Origin: Bacteroidota bacterium
GTDB lineage: Bacteria > Bacteroidota > Bacteroidia > 2-12-FULL-35-15
Assembly (NCBI GenBank): GCA_947479085.1
Contig: CANJYB010000004.1
Span: forward strand, 164,086 to 228,085
DNA length: 64,000 bases
Direction of reading: 5' to 3'
The notes beneath the pieces were generated by a model that made no database searches, was not told the DNA's origin, and worked only from the letters and a program-made list of their open reading frames with translations. Positions within the stretch are counted from its first letter, which is position 1, and every line of letters starts with the position of its first letter. This document shows positions 53,213 to 61,516 of the stretch, one piece after another. A program made the position numbers and the translations under genes.

Positions 53213-54262
53213 TTATTGAACTATTATTTTCCGGTACACCTTGTTTTTATTTTCAGAAACCAATCCTTCTTTAGTATTGAATATCTCAACAAAATATATC
53301 CCCTTTTTTACATCTCCCAAATTTATTGTTAAAGTAGAATTATCAGTTTTGTTTTCAATTGTTTTTATTACTTCTCCCAATACATTAGTAATTACTATAT
53401 GTTCTGCTTTATTCGTTCCAAGGGCAATTTGAATATTATCCTGAGCGGGATTAGGATAAACAGCAATTTCATTATTTACAGTAGTTTCATTTAACAATAA
53501 AGTAGTAACACAAGTATTAGTAGTAAAAATTTCCTGCATCGTAGTACCTATGTAATAATAAGCGCCTCCCACATTTTTATATTGTTTCAGGATAACATCA
53601 ATATCATAATTACAAATCGTGTTGGGAGCATCCCAGATAATTACTCCGGTTTGATGATTAATGGTAAAACTATTGCTTGCCGGAGGAAGTCCTGTAACAT
53701 TGGTTAGCAAAAAATCTTAATACAAACTATCGCCCTGTGCATTTATTACAGCAGGATTGTAAGTTGAAATAACCCCAACAATATTTTGCATTAATGCAGC
53801 ACCGGTATATTGAGGGCTTTCGCAATACCCATAAAACGGATTAATGGTCAATTCACCTGATAAGGTAAATAGAGTGTTTACAGCATTGGTAACATTACAA
53901 ATACCTGCTGATTTGTTCTGGTCGGAAATGGAATAAGTATATACCCCATTTCCCGGAAACGTATAAACACCCTGGTAAAGGTTGTATTTTACATTAGTGC
54001 AAATCATTTCACCGTCATGACCGGAAGGACATAAACTGGAAGGCCCGTTTACCCGTGGAATGGTGATACTGTCATTGCCAATATGTAATACCAGTTCGCA
54101 GCGATCTGCAGCTGTGTTAGCTGTATTGGTAAAAGTTCGGACCGAGAAGCGATAGGTGTTGCCGGAAATATGAGTATAACTTATATCTCCTGCCATATTA
54201 TGTGTGGCAAACGAGTTCATCACTAAAAACAATGCTAAAGTAAATACGATTATTTTTTTCAT
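53213..54262 (-). pseudogene. T9SS-secreted protein interrupted by an in-frame TAA
   Basis: The frame starts at ATG 54262 (signal MKKIIVFTLALFLVMNSFA) and the first part ends at TAA in 53717-53719. Codons at 53716-53711 and the segment from 53710 continue in the same frame, DFLLTNVTGLPPASNSF, to the terminal stop at 53213. Restoring the codon as TAT or TAC would give 349 residues. The first part starts with THNMAGDISYTHISGNTYRFSVRTF, an N-terminal pattern of gliding-associated secreted proteins, and the second part ends with a type A T9SS sorting domain (AVYPNPAQDNIQIAL and GIYFVEIFNTK). The interruption may be a real nonsense mutation or an assembly error. A single-codon loss keeps everything else intact. 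Confidence 0.78.
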
Positions 54263-54448
54263 TTTGGTAGGAGGTTAAATTTAAGGTAAAGGTATATTAA
54301 TTATTTTAAAGATATTCCCAATTACCTTAAAGAGGTTTGGATATTTTATTTTAAAAAATAACTTTTACAGGCATGGTCTTGCCTTAATTTTTTGTTGAAA
54401 TAATACATCTTTATGATAGTTGTCATTTTTTTTTGATTATAATCACTC

Positions 54449-54456
54449 TACCTTTG
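54449..54456 (+). promoter_or_regulatory. -7 promoter box of the gene at 54497
   Basis: TACCTTTG matches TAnnTTTG, 40 bases before the TTG start codon. No TTG at a convincing -33 distance is seen. Confidence 0.5.
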
Positions 54457-54496
54457 TACACAAATAAAGAAAACAATTCTTTGTTTTTAATACAAA

Positions 54497-54883
54497 TTGA
54501 AAAAACTTTTAATCATACTTTTACTTTCCTCGTATTTGTTTTCCGCAACAGATATGGATGAACTGCTCAAAATAAATTTTGTAGTAGAACATTACAGAGA
54601 GCATAAAAAGACTGACAGTTCAATTTCTTTTGTGAGTTTTCTTCTTCTGCATTATAATAATGAGGATAGCACAAAGAAAAGTACTGAGCATAATCGGTTG
54701 CCTTTCAAATCACACAGATCAGTTTTCACTACAAATACATTCTTTTCATTTTTGCCAAATAAAGAAAACGGACATTCTGTAATGCCGGTTATTTCTCCAA
54801 ACCTTGTTATTTATCCTGAACAAAGGTGTTCTGTAATTACTAATTACCAGGCCCTTGTCTGGCATCCTCCTCAATATTCATAA
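54497..54883 (+). CDS. Small exported protein of the metal-efflux-associated type
   Basis: The 128-residue frame uses a TTG start (no closer ATG gives the signal), with signal MKKLLIILLLSSYLFSAT. The mature part contains ELLKINFVVEHYREHKK and ISFVSFLLLHYNNED, then LPFKSHRS and a short C-terminal region. I recall similar small Bacteroidota proteins, with the LPFKS segment and His-rich spacing, encoded near heavy-metal efflux and copper-handling genes; no such gene is seen here. His residues (HYREHKK, LLLHY, EHNRLPFKSH) could bind metal. Function unknown. Confidence 0.65.
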   Translation: MKKLLIILLLSSYLFSATDMDELLKINFVVEHYREHKKTDSSISFVSFLLLHYNNEDSTKKSTEHNRLPFKSHRSVFTTNTFFSFLPNKENGHSVMPVISPNLVIYPEQRCSVITNYQALVWHPPQYS

Positions 54884-55053
54884 TCTTTAAAATCAATTAT
54901 ATTTTTGCTGTAACGATTTTAAATCTCTAACGGAGTTTATAAATCAATTAATTCAGAACGTTTTCTGATTAATAACTACTACAAAAACATATAGGTTTTT
55001 ATACTCTCAATTAATTTTATTTCAATCTTAATAATTACAAAAAAATTAAAACT

Positions 55054-55542
55054 ATGAACACAACACATATTCATTTATTTTTAAACCACCTTCCAATTAT
55101 CGGATCAATACTGGGTGGATTAGTATTGGCTCATGCACTCTGGACAAAAAGTGAAATGACAAAAATTGCAGCATACAACTTGCTAATAATATCCTCTGTC
55201 GGGGCAGTTATTACTTACTTAACAGGTGAAGAAGCCGAAGAGTCAATTGAAAACATACAGGGTATTTCCAAACAACTTATTGAACAACATGAAGAGTTTG
55301 CTTTGTTTGCTTTAATTGCTTTAATCATACTTGGAGTAGCTTCTCTTCTTGGACTAATTATTACCATTCGCAAATCTTCCTGGTCAAAAACGATAGCAAC
55401 TATTACTTTATTTATTTCGCTTATCAGTTTTGGGTTGATTGCCAAAACCGGATACATGGGCGGACAAATAAGGCATACTGAACTTAATGGAAATACCACT
55501 ATGCAGGACCAAGGTGGAACTACTGAAAATGATGAAGACTAA
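55054..55542 (+). CDS. Four-helix membrane protein, DUF2231-like
   Basis: The 162-residue protein has four membrane segments (about 10-30, 38-58, 85-108 and 117-135). Conserved-looking histidines and acidic residues occur at membrane edges: THIHLFLNHLPIIG, GEEAEESIENIQG, EQHEEFALFA and GGQIRHTELNG. That pattern resembles DUF2231-type membrane proteins, whose paired histidines are thought to bind heme or metal. It ends with a hydrophilic tail (TTENDED). It follows the small exported gene and is on the same strand, so the two may act together. The role is not established. Confidence 0.7.
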   Translation: MNTTHIHLFLNHLPIIGSILGGLVLAHALWTKSEMTKIAAYNLLIISSVGAVITYLTGEEAEESIENIQGISKQLIEQHEEFALFALIALIILGVASLLGLIITIRKSSWSKTIATITLFISLISFGLIAKTGYMGGQIRHTELNGNTTMQDQGGTTENDED

Positions 55543-55573
55543 AGGATAACAGAAATTTAAAAACTAATACAAA

Positions 55574-56938
55574 ATGAAAAATAAATTATCAAACAAACTA
55601 GAAAAAAGAGTTTCTAAAATTGCTTTAGGAATACTTATGATTACAATGTTTTATTCTTCAAAAACATATTCCCAAACATGGTCAGATGTTGGTGGTGGAA
55701 TGTGCGATTGGGTAAATGCATCTGTAGTTTACAATGGCGAATTGGTGGTAGGCGGTAGATTTACTTGCGCAGGTGGAGTTCCTGCCAATTACATTGCAAA
55801 ATGGAATGGTACTTCGTGGAGTGCTTTGGGAACAGGCATGGACGGGTGGGTAAATGCACTAACCGTATATAATGGCGAATTGATTGCAGGTGGTCAATTT
55901 GTAAATGCAGGAGGTGTACTTGTAAATAACATTGCCCGTTGGGACGGAACAACCTGGACAGATGTTTCGGGAGGTACCAATAGTATTGTTGCTGCGCTAA
56001 CTGTTTATAATAACCAACTGATTGCCGGAGGCTATTTTACAGATGCGGAAGGCGTTCCTGTAAATTATATTGGCGCATGGGACCAAGCCGGTTGGACAAC
56101 ACTTGGAACTGGAATGAGCAGTCAGGTAATGGCATTGGATGTATATGCTGGTGATTTAATTGCTGCTGGTTTTTTTACCACTGCCGGTGGAAATGTAGCT
56201 GATCATATTGCAAAATGGAATGGTACATCATGGTCACAAGTGGGCAGTGGAATACCTTGGATAACCTATTCAATAACCAATTTTAATGCACACCTGATTG
56301 CAGGCGGATTATTTTCAAGTGCAGGTGGAGTAACTGCCAATAGTGTTGCTCAATGGGATGGCACTTCATGGTCGCCATTGGGAACAGGTATGGGTGCTAC
56401 AGCGGTTGGGTATAATTATGTTTTTGCTCTAACAGAATACAACGGCAGTTTATATGCAGGCGGAATGTACGAAACAGCAGGAGGCATTACCGCTAATGGC
56501 ATTGCCAAATGGGATGGTACAGCATGGTCAGATTTGCAAGGTGGCACATGGTATGGTGGCTCCAATGCGTATGGTGTTAATTCATTAACTGTTTACAATG
56601 GTGACTTATATGCTGGTGGATTATTTACTTCTGCAGGTAGCACAAGTGTAGCTCATCTTGCAAAATGGAATGAACCTTCTGTTGGTATTTTAAAACAAAC
56701 TGATAATACTACCATAAGTGTATTTCCCAATCCAACCAATGATAATACTAACCTAAAAATAAGTTCATCTCTCATTGGTTCAATATATACTATTGCTGAC
56801 ATTACCGGAAGAGTTATAAAATCTGGCAAACTTGTTAATGAAACCACTGCGCTGGTTTTGGAGGATTTATGCAAAGGTATATATCTTTTGAAAGTCAATA
56901 AATCAAACGGATTATTTGTTCGGATAATAAAATATTAG
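55574..56938 (+). CDS. T9SS-secreted seven-bladed repeat protein
   Basis: The 454-residue protein has a long N-terminus before its signal segment (about residues 15-33, ending TYSQ). It has about seven repeats of roughly 45 residues with the pattern NALTVYNGELIAGGxFxxAGGVxANxIAKWNGTSW, each corresponding to a beta-propeller blade. A T9SS sorting domain begins ISVFPNPTNDNTNLKI and ends GIYLLKVNKSNGLFVRIIKY. The glycine-rich blades suggest a stable scaffold or binding surface. Three more secreted proteins follow on the same strand. Ligand unknown. Confidence 0.85.
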   Translation: MKNKLSNKLEKRVSKIALGILMITMFYSSKTYSQTWSDVGGGMCDWVNASVVYNGELVVGGRFTCAGGVPANYIAKWNGTSWSALGTGMDGWVNALTVYNGELIAGGQFVNAGGVLVNNIARWDGTTWTDVSGGTNSIVAALTVYNNQLIAGGYFTDAEGVPVNYIGAWDQAGWTTLGTGMSSQVMALDVYAGDLIAAGFFTTAGGNVADHIAKWNGTSWSQVGSGIPWITYSITNFNAHLIAGGLFSSAGGVTANSVAQWDGTSWSPLGTGMGATAVGYNYVFALTEYNGSLYAGGMYETAGGITANGIAKWDGTAWSDLQGGTWYGGSNAYGVNSLTVYNGDLYAGGLFTSAGSTSVAHLAKWNEPSVGILKQTDNTTISVFPNPTNDNTNLKISSSLIGSIYTIADITGRVIKSGKLVNETTALVLEDLCKGIYLLKVNKSNGLFVRIIKY

Positions 56939-57003
56939 GGTTCAATTAGTCACCAATTAATAAATAACAAACTTAAATTACTTCAACTCTAAGAAAAACA
57001 ATT

Positions 57004-58179
57004 ATGAAAAAAACAATTTTATTATCAGCAGTAATTTGTGTTTACTGTTTTGGAATAGTAAGTGCTCAAACATGGACACAAAAATCAAATCATCTAGGTG
57101 CTGCCCGTTACGATTATGCAGGTTTCAGTATTAATGGAAAGGGTTATATTGGAGGGGGCAGATATGCCGGACCGTTCAATTCCTTAAGCGAATGGCAGGA
57201 GTACACTCAGGCAACTGATACATGGACAGTGGTAACTCCACTTAGTTCTCCATTTACCGGCTTATCTGCCTTTTCCATTAATGGTTACGGGTATGTGGCA
57301 AACGGAGTGAACGACATTACCTATAATTATGATACCTATAAATACAATCAGGCTGGAAACAACTGGGCCACTTTATCATCAATGCCTTATCCTCGCTTGT
57401 ATGCTGCCAGCACTGCCACTGCTACCAAAGGATATAGTATTGGTGGATATGGTTTTTCTGCCGAGGCATTAGCCGATTTATGGGAATACAATCCCGTTCT
57501 CGATTTATGGACAGAAAAAGACACGCTTCCTCTTGCGGCAGCACGATACAATGCAACAGCATTTTCAATTGATGGAGCTGTTTATGTTTTTGGAGGAACT
57601 GATGGTAACTCTGTTTTAAATGATTTGTGGAGATACGATACACTAACCAATCATTGGACTGCCATGGCTCCTATGCCTGCTACTGGCAGAGAATACAGTA
57701 TTTCATTTGTAATTAATAATGAAGCGTATATTATTGGAGGCTCCACTTCTTCATCCGAAGTTTGGAAATATTCTCCATCAAATAATTCTTGGCTTCAGTT
57801 GCCTAATTTTCCCCGTGTTCATGCGCCTGTTGGTGGGGTGGCTTTTACTATAAATGGGAAAGGCTACATCGTGCCAGCCAATGGCACTTCTGAATGTTGG
57901 GAATTTACTCCTGTCACCGCTTCCATTACCGATAACATTTCTAACAATGATGGAGTTTCCCTTTTTCCTAATCCATTTTCTGATTTTATTAATTTGAAAG
58001 TTAGCACTTCGCCAAAAGATATTCCATTTTCAATTTATGATATTTCAGGAAGATTGGTGTACACAGGCAAACTTGAAAATGAAACTTCATTGATTAATAC
58101 TTCAAACCTATCAAAAGGTATATATGTTTTGAAAGTGGGCGAACAGGGTTTGATAAATTTAAAAATCACTAAACAATAA
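57004..58179 (+). CDS. T9SS-secreted Kelch-repeat protein
   Basis: The 391-residue protein has a signal peptide (about 1-22, ending VSAQ). Six Kelch-type blades follow with the pattern GYIGGG/GYSIGG, then DLWEYNPVLDLWTEKDTLPLAAARYNATAF and YVFGGTDGNS (partial). Kelch proteins form beta-propellers. The C-terminal T9SS domain begins SLFPNPFSDFINLKV and ends GIYVLKVGEQGLINLKITKQ. It is co-oriented with the seven-blade gene upstream and the SUMF1 gene downstream. Substrate or partner unknown. Confidence 0.87.
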   Translation: MKKTILLSAVICVYCFGIVSAQTWTQKSNHLGAARYDYAGFSINGKGYIGGGRYAGPFNSLSEWQEYTQATDTWTVVTPLSSPFTGLSAFSINGYGYVANGVNDITYNYDTYKYNQAGNNWATLSSMPYPRLYAASTATATKGYSIGGYGFSAEALADLWEYNPVLDLWTEKDTLPLAAARYNATAFSIDGAVYVFGGTDGNSVLNDLWRYDTLTNHWTAMAPMPATGREYSISFVINNEAYIIGGSTSSSEVWKYSPSNNSWLQLPNFPRVHAPVGGVAFTINGKGYIVPANGTSECWEFTPVTASITDNISNNDGVSLFPNPFSDFINLKVSTSPKDIPFSIYDISGRLVYTGKLENETSLINTSNLSKGIYVLKVGEQGLINLKITKQ

Positions 58180-58212
58180 ATTATATAATTCTTAATATCT
58201 GATAAATCAAAA

Positions 58213-59769
58213 ATGAAAACCCGGAAATATAAAATCGTACTTTTTTTATTTGCTTTCTTATTTTATTTAAGTATCACAAAAGCAAATAATGTAAGCCTGT
58301 CCAACGTTTCAATAACAGGACAGGATGTAGCTTCCCATTTTACAATGATTCAGACAAACATCAGTTGGGACAACTCTTGGCGAACTAATACACTCGAAAA
58401 TAATTGGGATGCAATTTGGCTATTTGCAAAATACAGACTGAAGTATTCTAATGTATGGCACCATGCAACCTTTAACACCACCGGGCATACAGCTCCTGCG
58501 GGCTGCTGTATTACAACCCCTGCCGATGGAAAGGGAATGTTTATATTCAAAGGTAGCAGTGGCATCGGAACCAATACCTGGGCAGGTGCACAACTGAGGT
58601 GGAATTATGGTGTGGACGGACTTCTTGACACCAATCTTGTAGAAGTTTGTTTGTTTGCAATTGAAATGGTGTACGTTCCGCAAGGTTCATTTTATTTAGG
58701 TGATGGCTCTACAGGGGTATTGCAGGCTCAGTTTGCAGCCGATGTTAGCGGTGTTCCTTTTTTACTCAATTCCGAAGCAGCCATTACACCTGGAGGAGGA
58801 GGCACAGGCAGTTTGGGGAATACCAATAGGGACGGAATGGATAATGCAGGATTAGACGATTTTGATGAAGTAACTACTCAATCTCTGCCACTTACTTTCC
58901 CTAAAGGATTTGATGCTTTTTATATAATGAAATACGAAATATCGCAGGAACAATACGTGGAGTTTTTAAACAAATTAACTTATACGCAGCAAGTTTCCCG
59001 CACTATAGCTGCACCTACTTCTCCGGCCGGAACAGCAGCCCTAAGTAATACAAAAAGAAATGGGATTGATATTATGACCCCTGGTATAAGTACTGCCACT
59101 CCTGCTGTATATGCTTGTAATTACAACGGCAACAGCACTTATAACGAAGCCGGTGATGGACAAAACATTGCTTGTAATTTTTTAAGTTGGGCTGATTTGG
59201 CTGCTTATTTAGATTGGGCAGGGTTACGACCGTTTACCGAATTGGAGTACGAAAAAGCCTGCAGAGGAATAAACATTACTCCTGTTCCTGATGAATATGC
59301 CTGGGGCAATACCACTATTGCAGGAGCAAGCGGCATTTCAAATGCAGGTTTTACAAACGAATTAGCAAGCAATGCTTCTGGAAATGTTGTTTATCGGGAT
59401 ACTTCCGGTGTTCAAGGTCCTTTGCGTGTAGGTTGTTTTGCAAAAAGCACAACCAACAGACAAACTTCAGGGGCAACTTACTACGGAATAATGGAAATGA
59501 GTGGAAACGTTTGGGAGAAAGCTGTTACTGTAGCCAATCCTACAGGTCGGGCTTTTACAGGGTTGCAGGGTGATGGCGTATTGAGCGCAGCAGGAAATGC
59601 TAACACAGCCAACTGGCCTGCAAGCAATGCTGTAGGTAGTGGTTTAAGAGGGGGAGGTTACGAAGTAAACTCTGTATCGTTGCGTATTTCTGCCCGCGAA
59701 TTTGCAGGATGGGCTGATCCGATTCGCCTCAGAACCTATGGAGGCAGAGGTGCGCGAACAGCTCCGTAA
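58213..59769 (+). CDS. Secreted SUMF1/FGE-fold protein
   Basis: The 518-residue protein has a signal peptide (about 1-23, ending ITKA) and no T9SS domain at its C-terminus. The N-terminal 150 residues form a separate domain (SITGQDVASHFTMIQTNISWDNSW and WHHATFNTTGHTAPAGCC). The central and C-terminal part (about 155-518) has the formylglycine-generating-enzyme fold: MVYVPQGSFYLGDG, YIMKYEISQEQYVEFLN, ADLAAYLDWAGLRPFTELEYEKACRG and GIMEMSGNVWEKAVTV, ending with SLRISAREFAGWADPIRLRTYGGRGARTAP. The active copper cysteines of true FGE were not identified, so it may be a binding or carbohydrate-related relative. It is followed by the small T9SS gene, a pairing I recall as recurrent. Confidence 0.82.
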   Translation: MKTRKYKIVLFLFAFLFYLSITKANNVSLSNVSITGQDVASHFTMIQTNISWDNSWRTNTLENNWDAIWLFAKYRLKYSNVWHHATFNTTGHTAPAGCCITTPADGKGMFIFKGSSGIGTNTWAGAQLRWNYGVDGLLDTNLVEVCLFAIEMVYVPQGSFYLGDGSTGVLQAQFAADVSGVPFLLNSEAAITPGGGGTGSLGNTNRDGMDNAGLDDFDEVTTQSLPLTFPKGFDAFYIMKYEISQEQYVEFLNKLTYTQQVSRTIAAPTSPAGTAALSNTKRNGIDIMTPGISTATPAVYACNYNGNSTYNEAGDGQNIACNFLSWADLAAYLDWAGLRPFTELEYEKACRGINITPVPDEYAWGNTTIAGASGISNAGFTNELASNASGNVVYRDTSGVQGPLRVGCFAKSTTNRQTSGATYYGIMEMSGNVWEKAVTVANPTGRAFTGLQGDGVLSAAGNANTANWPASNAVGSGLRGGGYEVNSVSLRISAREFAGWADPIRLRTYGGRGARTAP

Positions 59770-59798
59770 TATTTTTAATAACCATATAAATTAATAAA

Positions 59799-60506
59799 AT
59801 GAAAATAAATTATACTTCCCGAAAACGCAAAACGAAATGGTTTTTTAGTACTGTTTCTTTTCTTTTATTTTTACACAGTTCCTTCGCTCAAAACAATGCC
59901 ATATTTAAAGGCGGAAATGCCGATGGGTTTTCTATTAGCTGCGTGGGTACGGTCGGTGCCGAAGTTCCTCTGCCCATAGAATTAATTTCTTTTTACGCCA
60001 ACTGTGTTAATAATTCTGTTTTCTTAAAATGGACCACAGCTTCAGAAACAAATAACGATTATTTCACTATCGAACAATCGGAGGATGGAGTGAATTATCT
60101 CGAAAAAGCAAAAGTGAATGGGGCCGGCAACAGTACTCACACAATTAATTATTCTTTTATAGATATGGCAAACACCTTAAATCTTAGTTATTATAGATTA
60201 AAGCAAACAGATTATAACGGGTATTCCTCTTTCTCTGATGTAGTTGAAGTTGCCCAATGCAAAAATAAATTGGCCAATGCGATTGTTTTTCCTAATCCTA
60301 CACAAGGAAACATAAATATACTTGCGCAGGCAAACGAAGAACCTTTATCTTCAATACAAATTTACAATGCAATGGGCCAACTCTTGCAGAGTTCAGAGAT
60401 TTTGACATCCACGATTGATTTATCGCAAAATAATAATGGAATATATTTTATTCATATCCATTTCGCTTCTCAAACTATAGTTGAAAAAATTATTCTACTA
60501 AAATAG
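59799..60506 (+). CDS. Small T9SS-secreted protein
   Basis: The 235-residue protein has an unusually long basic N-terminus (MKINYTSRKRKTKWFF) and a signal ending SFAQ. The N-terminal fragment FKGGNADGFSISC and the following LPIELISFYANCVNNSVFLKWTTASETNNDYFTIEQS segment form a fibronectin-type-III-like domain typical of Bacteroidota secreted proteins. It ends with a T9SS sorting domain starting AIVFPNPTQGNINILA and ending GIYFIHIHF. It follows the SUMF1-like gene by 29 bases and is probably co-expressed. The role is unknown, perhaps an anchoring partner for the SUMF1-like protein. Confidence 0.82.
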   Translation: MKINYTSRKRKTKWFFSTVSFLLFLHSSFAQNNAIFKGGNADGFSISCVGTVGAEVPLPIELISFYANCVNNSVFLKWTTASETNNDYFTIEQSEDGVNYLEKAKVNGAGNSTHTINYSFIDMANTLNLSYYRLKQTDYNGYSSFSDVVEVAQCKNKLANAIVFPNPTQGNINILAQANEEPLSSIQIYNAMGQLLQSSEILTSTIDLSQNNNGIYFIHIHFASQTIVEKIILLK

Positions 60507-60557
60507 TCTGAGTTTTTACCCCCTGGGTTTTTGTAAAGCCAATAATTAGCCGAGTAG

Positions 60558-61268
60558 CTATTTTAATAAAGCAAGCGCCTTACCCACTAGTATATTATTT
60601 TCAATGTAAATATGCTTTGCCAGATCTTTTTCAAATTCCTCAAGTTCCATAAACGGAATCAGAAAATTATTTGAAACATCGGGTGGCATATGGTAGTTTT
60701 TTGTCAGTGCTTTTATTTCATTCACCAATTGATTTACATTTTTATGTTCTGTTTTCATTTCATTGATGGCCTCGATTAAGTCTAATAAATTTGCTTTATC
60801 GGTCTTTCCATCAACCACTTTCTCCGATAACTTTAGTTTTGGAAATAAAAACATCTCTTCGTGCAACATGTGTACTTCCTGCTCTTTTTTTATTTCCGCA
60901 AACAAATCTGCTATTTTTATTAATTCAGGAAATCGGGTGTTAAATTTTGAAGCGAGAAATTGAGTATGACGAAAAATGGTAGGATAGACTACTTGGTTGT
61001 AGTGGCTGTGTTTCGCAATAATAATATTTATTATTTCTAATATCGAAGCATTCTCCAGTTTTTCCTCAGCCGATTTGTTTGTGATATTAAAAATAATCTC
61101 CAATTCTTTTTTCAACTGCATAAGCAGTTCTTCATTTTCCCCTATAGCCATTTCCAGAGTTTGATTTCCTTTATAGGTATAATCAATACCATAGCTTTTT
61201 AATAGTACACCGGCTTCAGGCTTCAGAATAACTATTTCGGCCAACAATAATTTATTTAAGTTATACAT
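60558..61268 (-). CDS. RIC-like di-iron cluster-repair protein without the N-terminal Cys pair
   Basis: The 236-residue protein has the two-domain layout of RIC/ScdA/YtfE proteins, which restore Fe-S clusters damaged by nitric oxide or oxidation. The short N-terminal domain (residues 10-40) reads YGIDYTYKG where relatives have FCCGG, so the usual cysteine pair is absent. The hemerythrin-like domain keeps likely iron ligands: His87 (KHSHYNQVVYP), His101 (FRHTQ), His133 and His136 (EVHMLHEEMFLFPKL), Glu137, His175 (TEHKNV), and a C-terminal AKHIYIENNIL. The iron site looks intact, but repair through the N-terminal domain may be changed. It is transcribed alone and convergent with the small T9SS gene. 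Confidence 0.82.
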   Translation of the reverse strand: MYNLNKLLLAEIVILKPEAGVLLKSYGIDYTYKGNQTLEMAIGENEELLMQLKKELEIIFNITNKSAEEKLENASILEIINIIIAKHSHYNQVVYPTIFRHTQFLASKFNTRFPELIKIADLFAEIKKEQEVHMLHEEMFLFPKLKLSEKVVDGKTDKANLLDLIEAINEMKTEHKNVNQLVNEIKALTKNYHMPPDVSNNFLIPFMELEEFEKDLAKHIYIENNILVGKALALLK

Positions 61269-61418
61269 TTTAATAAGATTTTATTTCATAAAGATACACG
61301 GCTTGGATGATAAAAAAAATGACCTATATCATAAGAACGAAATTCTTACTACCACACTATTTTGTATCTCATTTGCAAATGAAATGTATTATTTTACAAG
61401 TAAGGCATTTTCGCTCAT

Positions 61419-61451
61419 AAAAAAAGCCCCGCATTTCTGCGGAGCTTTTTG
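61419..61451 (-). terminator. Intrinsic terminator of the gene at 61517
   Basis: Read on the minus strand, AAAAAGCTCCGCA and TGCGGGGCTTTTT pair (one mismatch) around GAAA, followed by T residues. It lies after the large T9SS gene. The stem also works on the plus strand. Confidence 0.85.
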
Positions 61452-61516
61452 TACAATTTCTATTCCCCTCTTTGAGAGGGGCAAGGGCTATAAGTCCCGG
61501 GTCATTCGGGAGTGTG

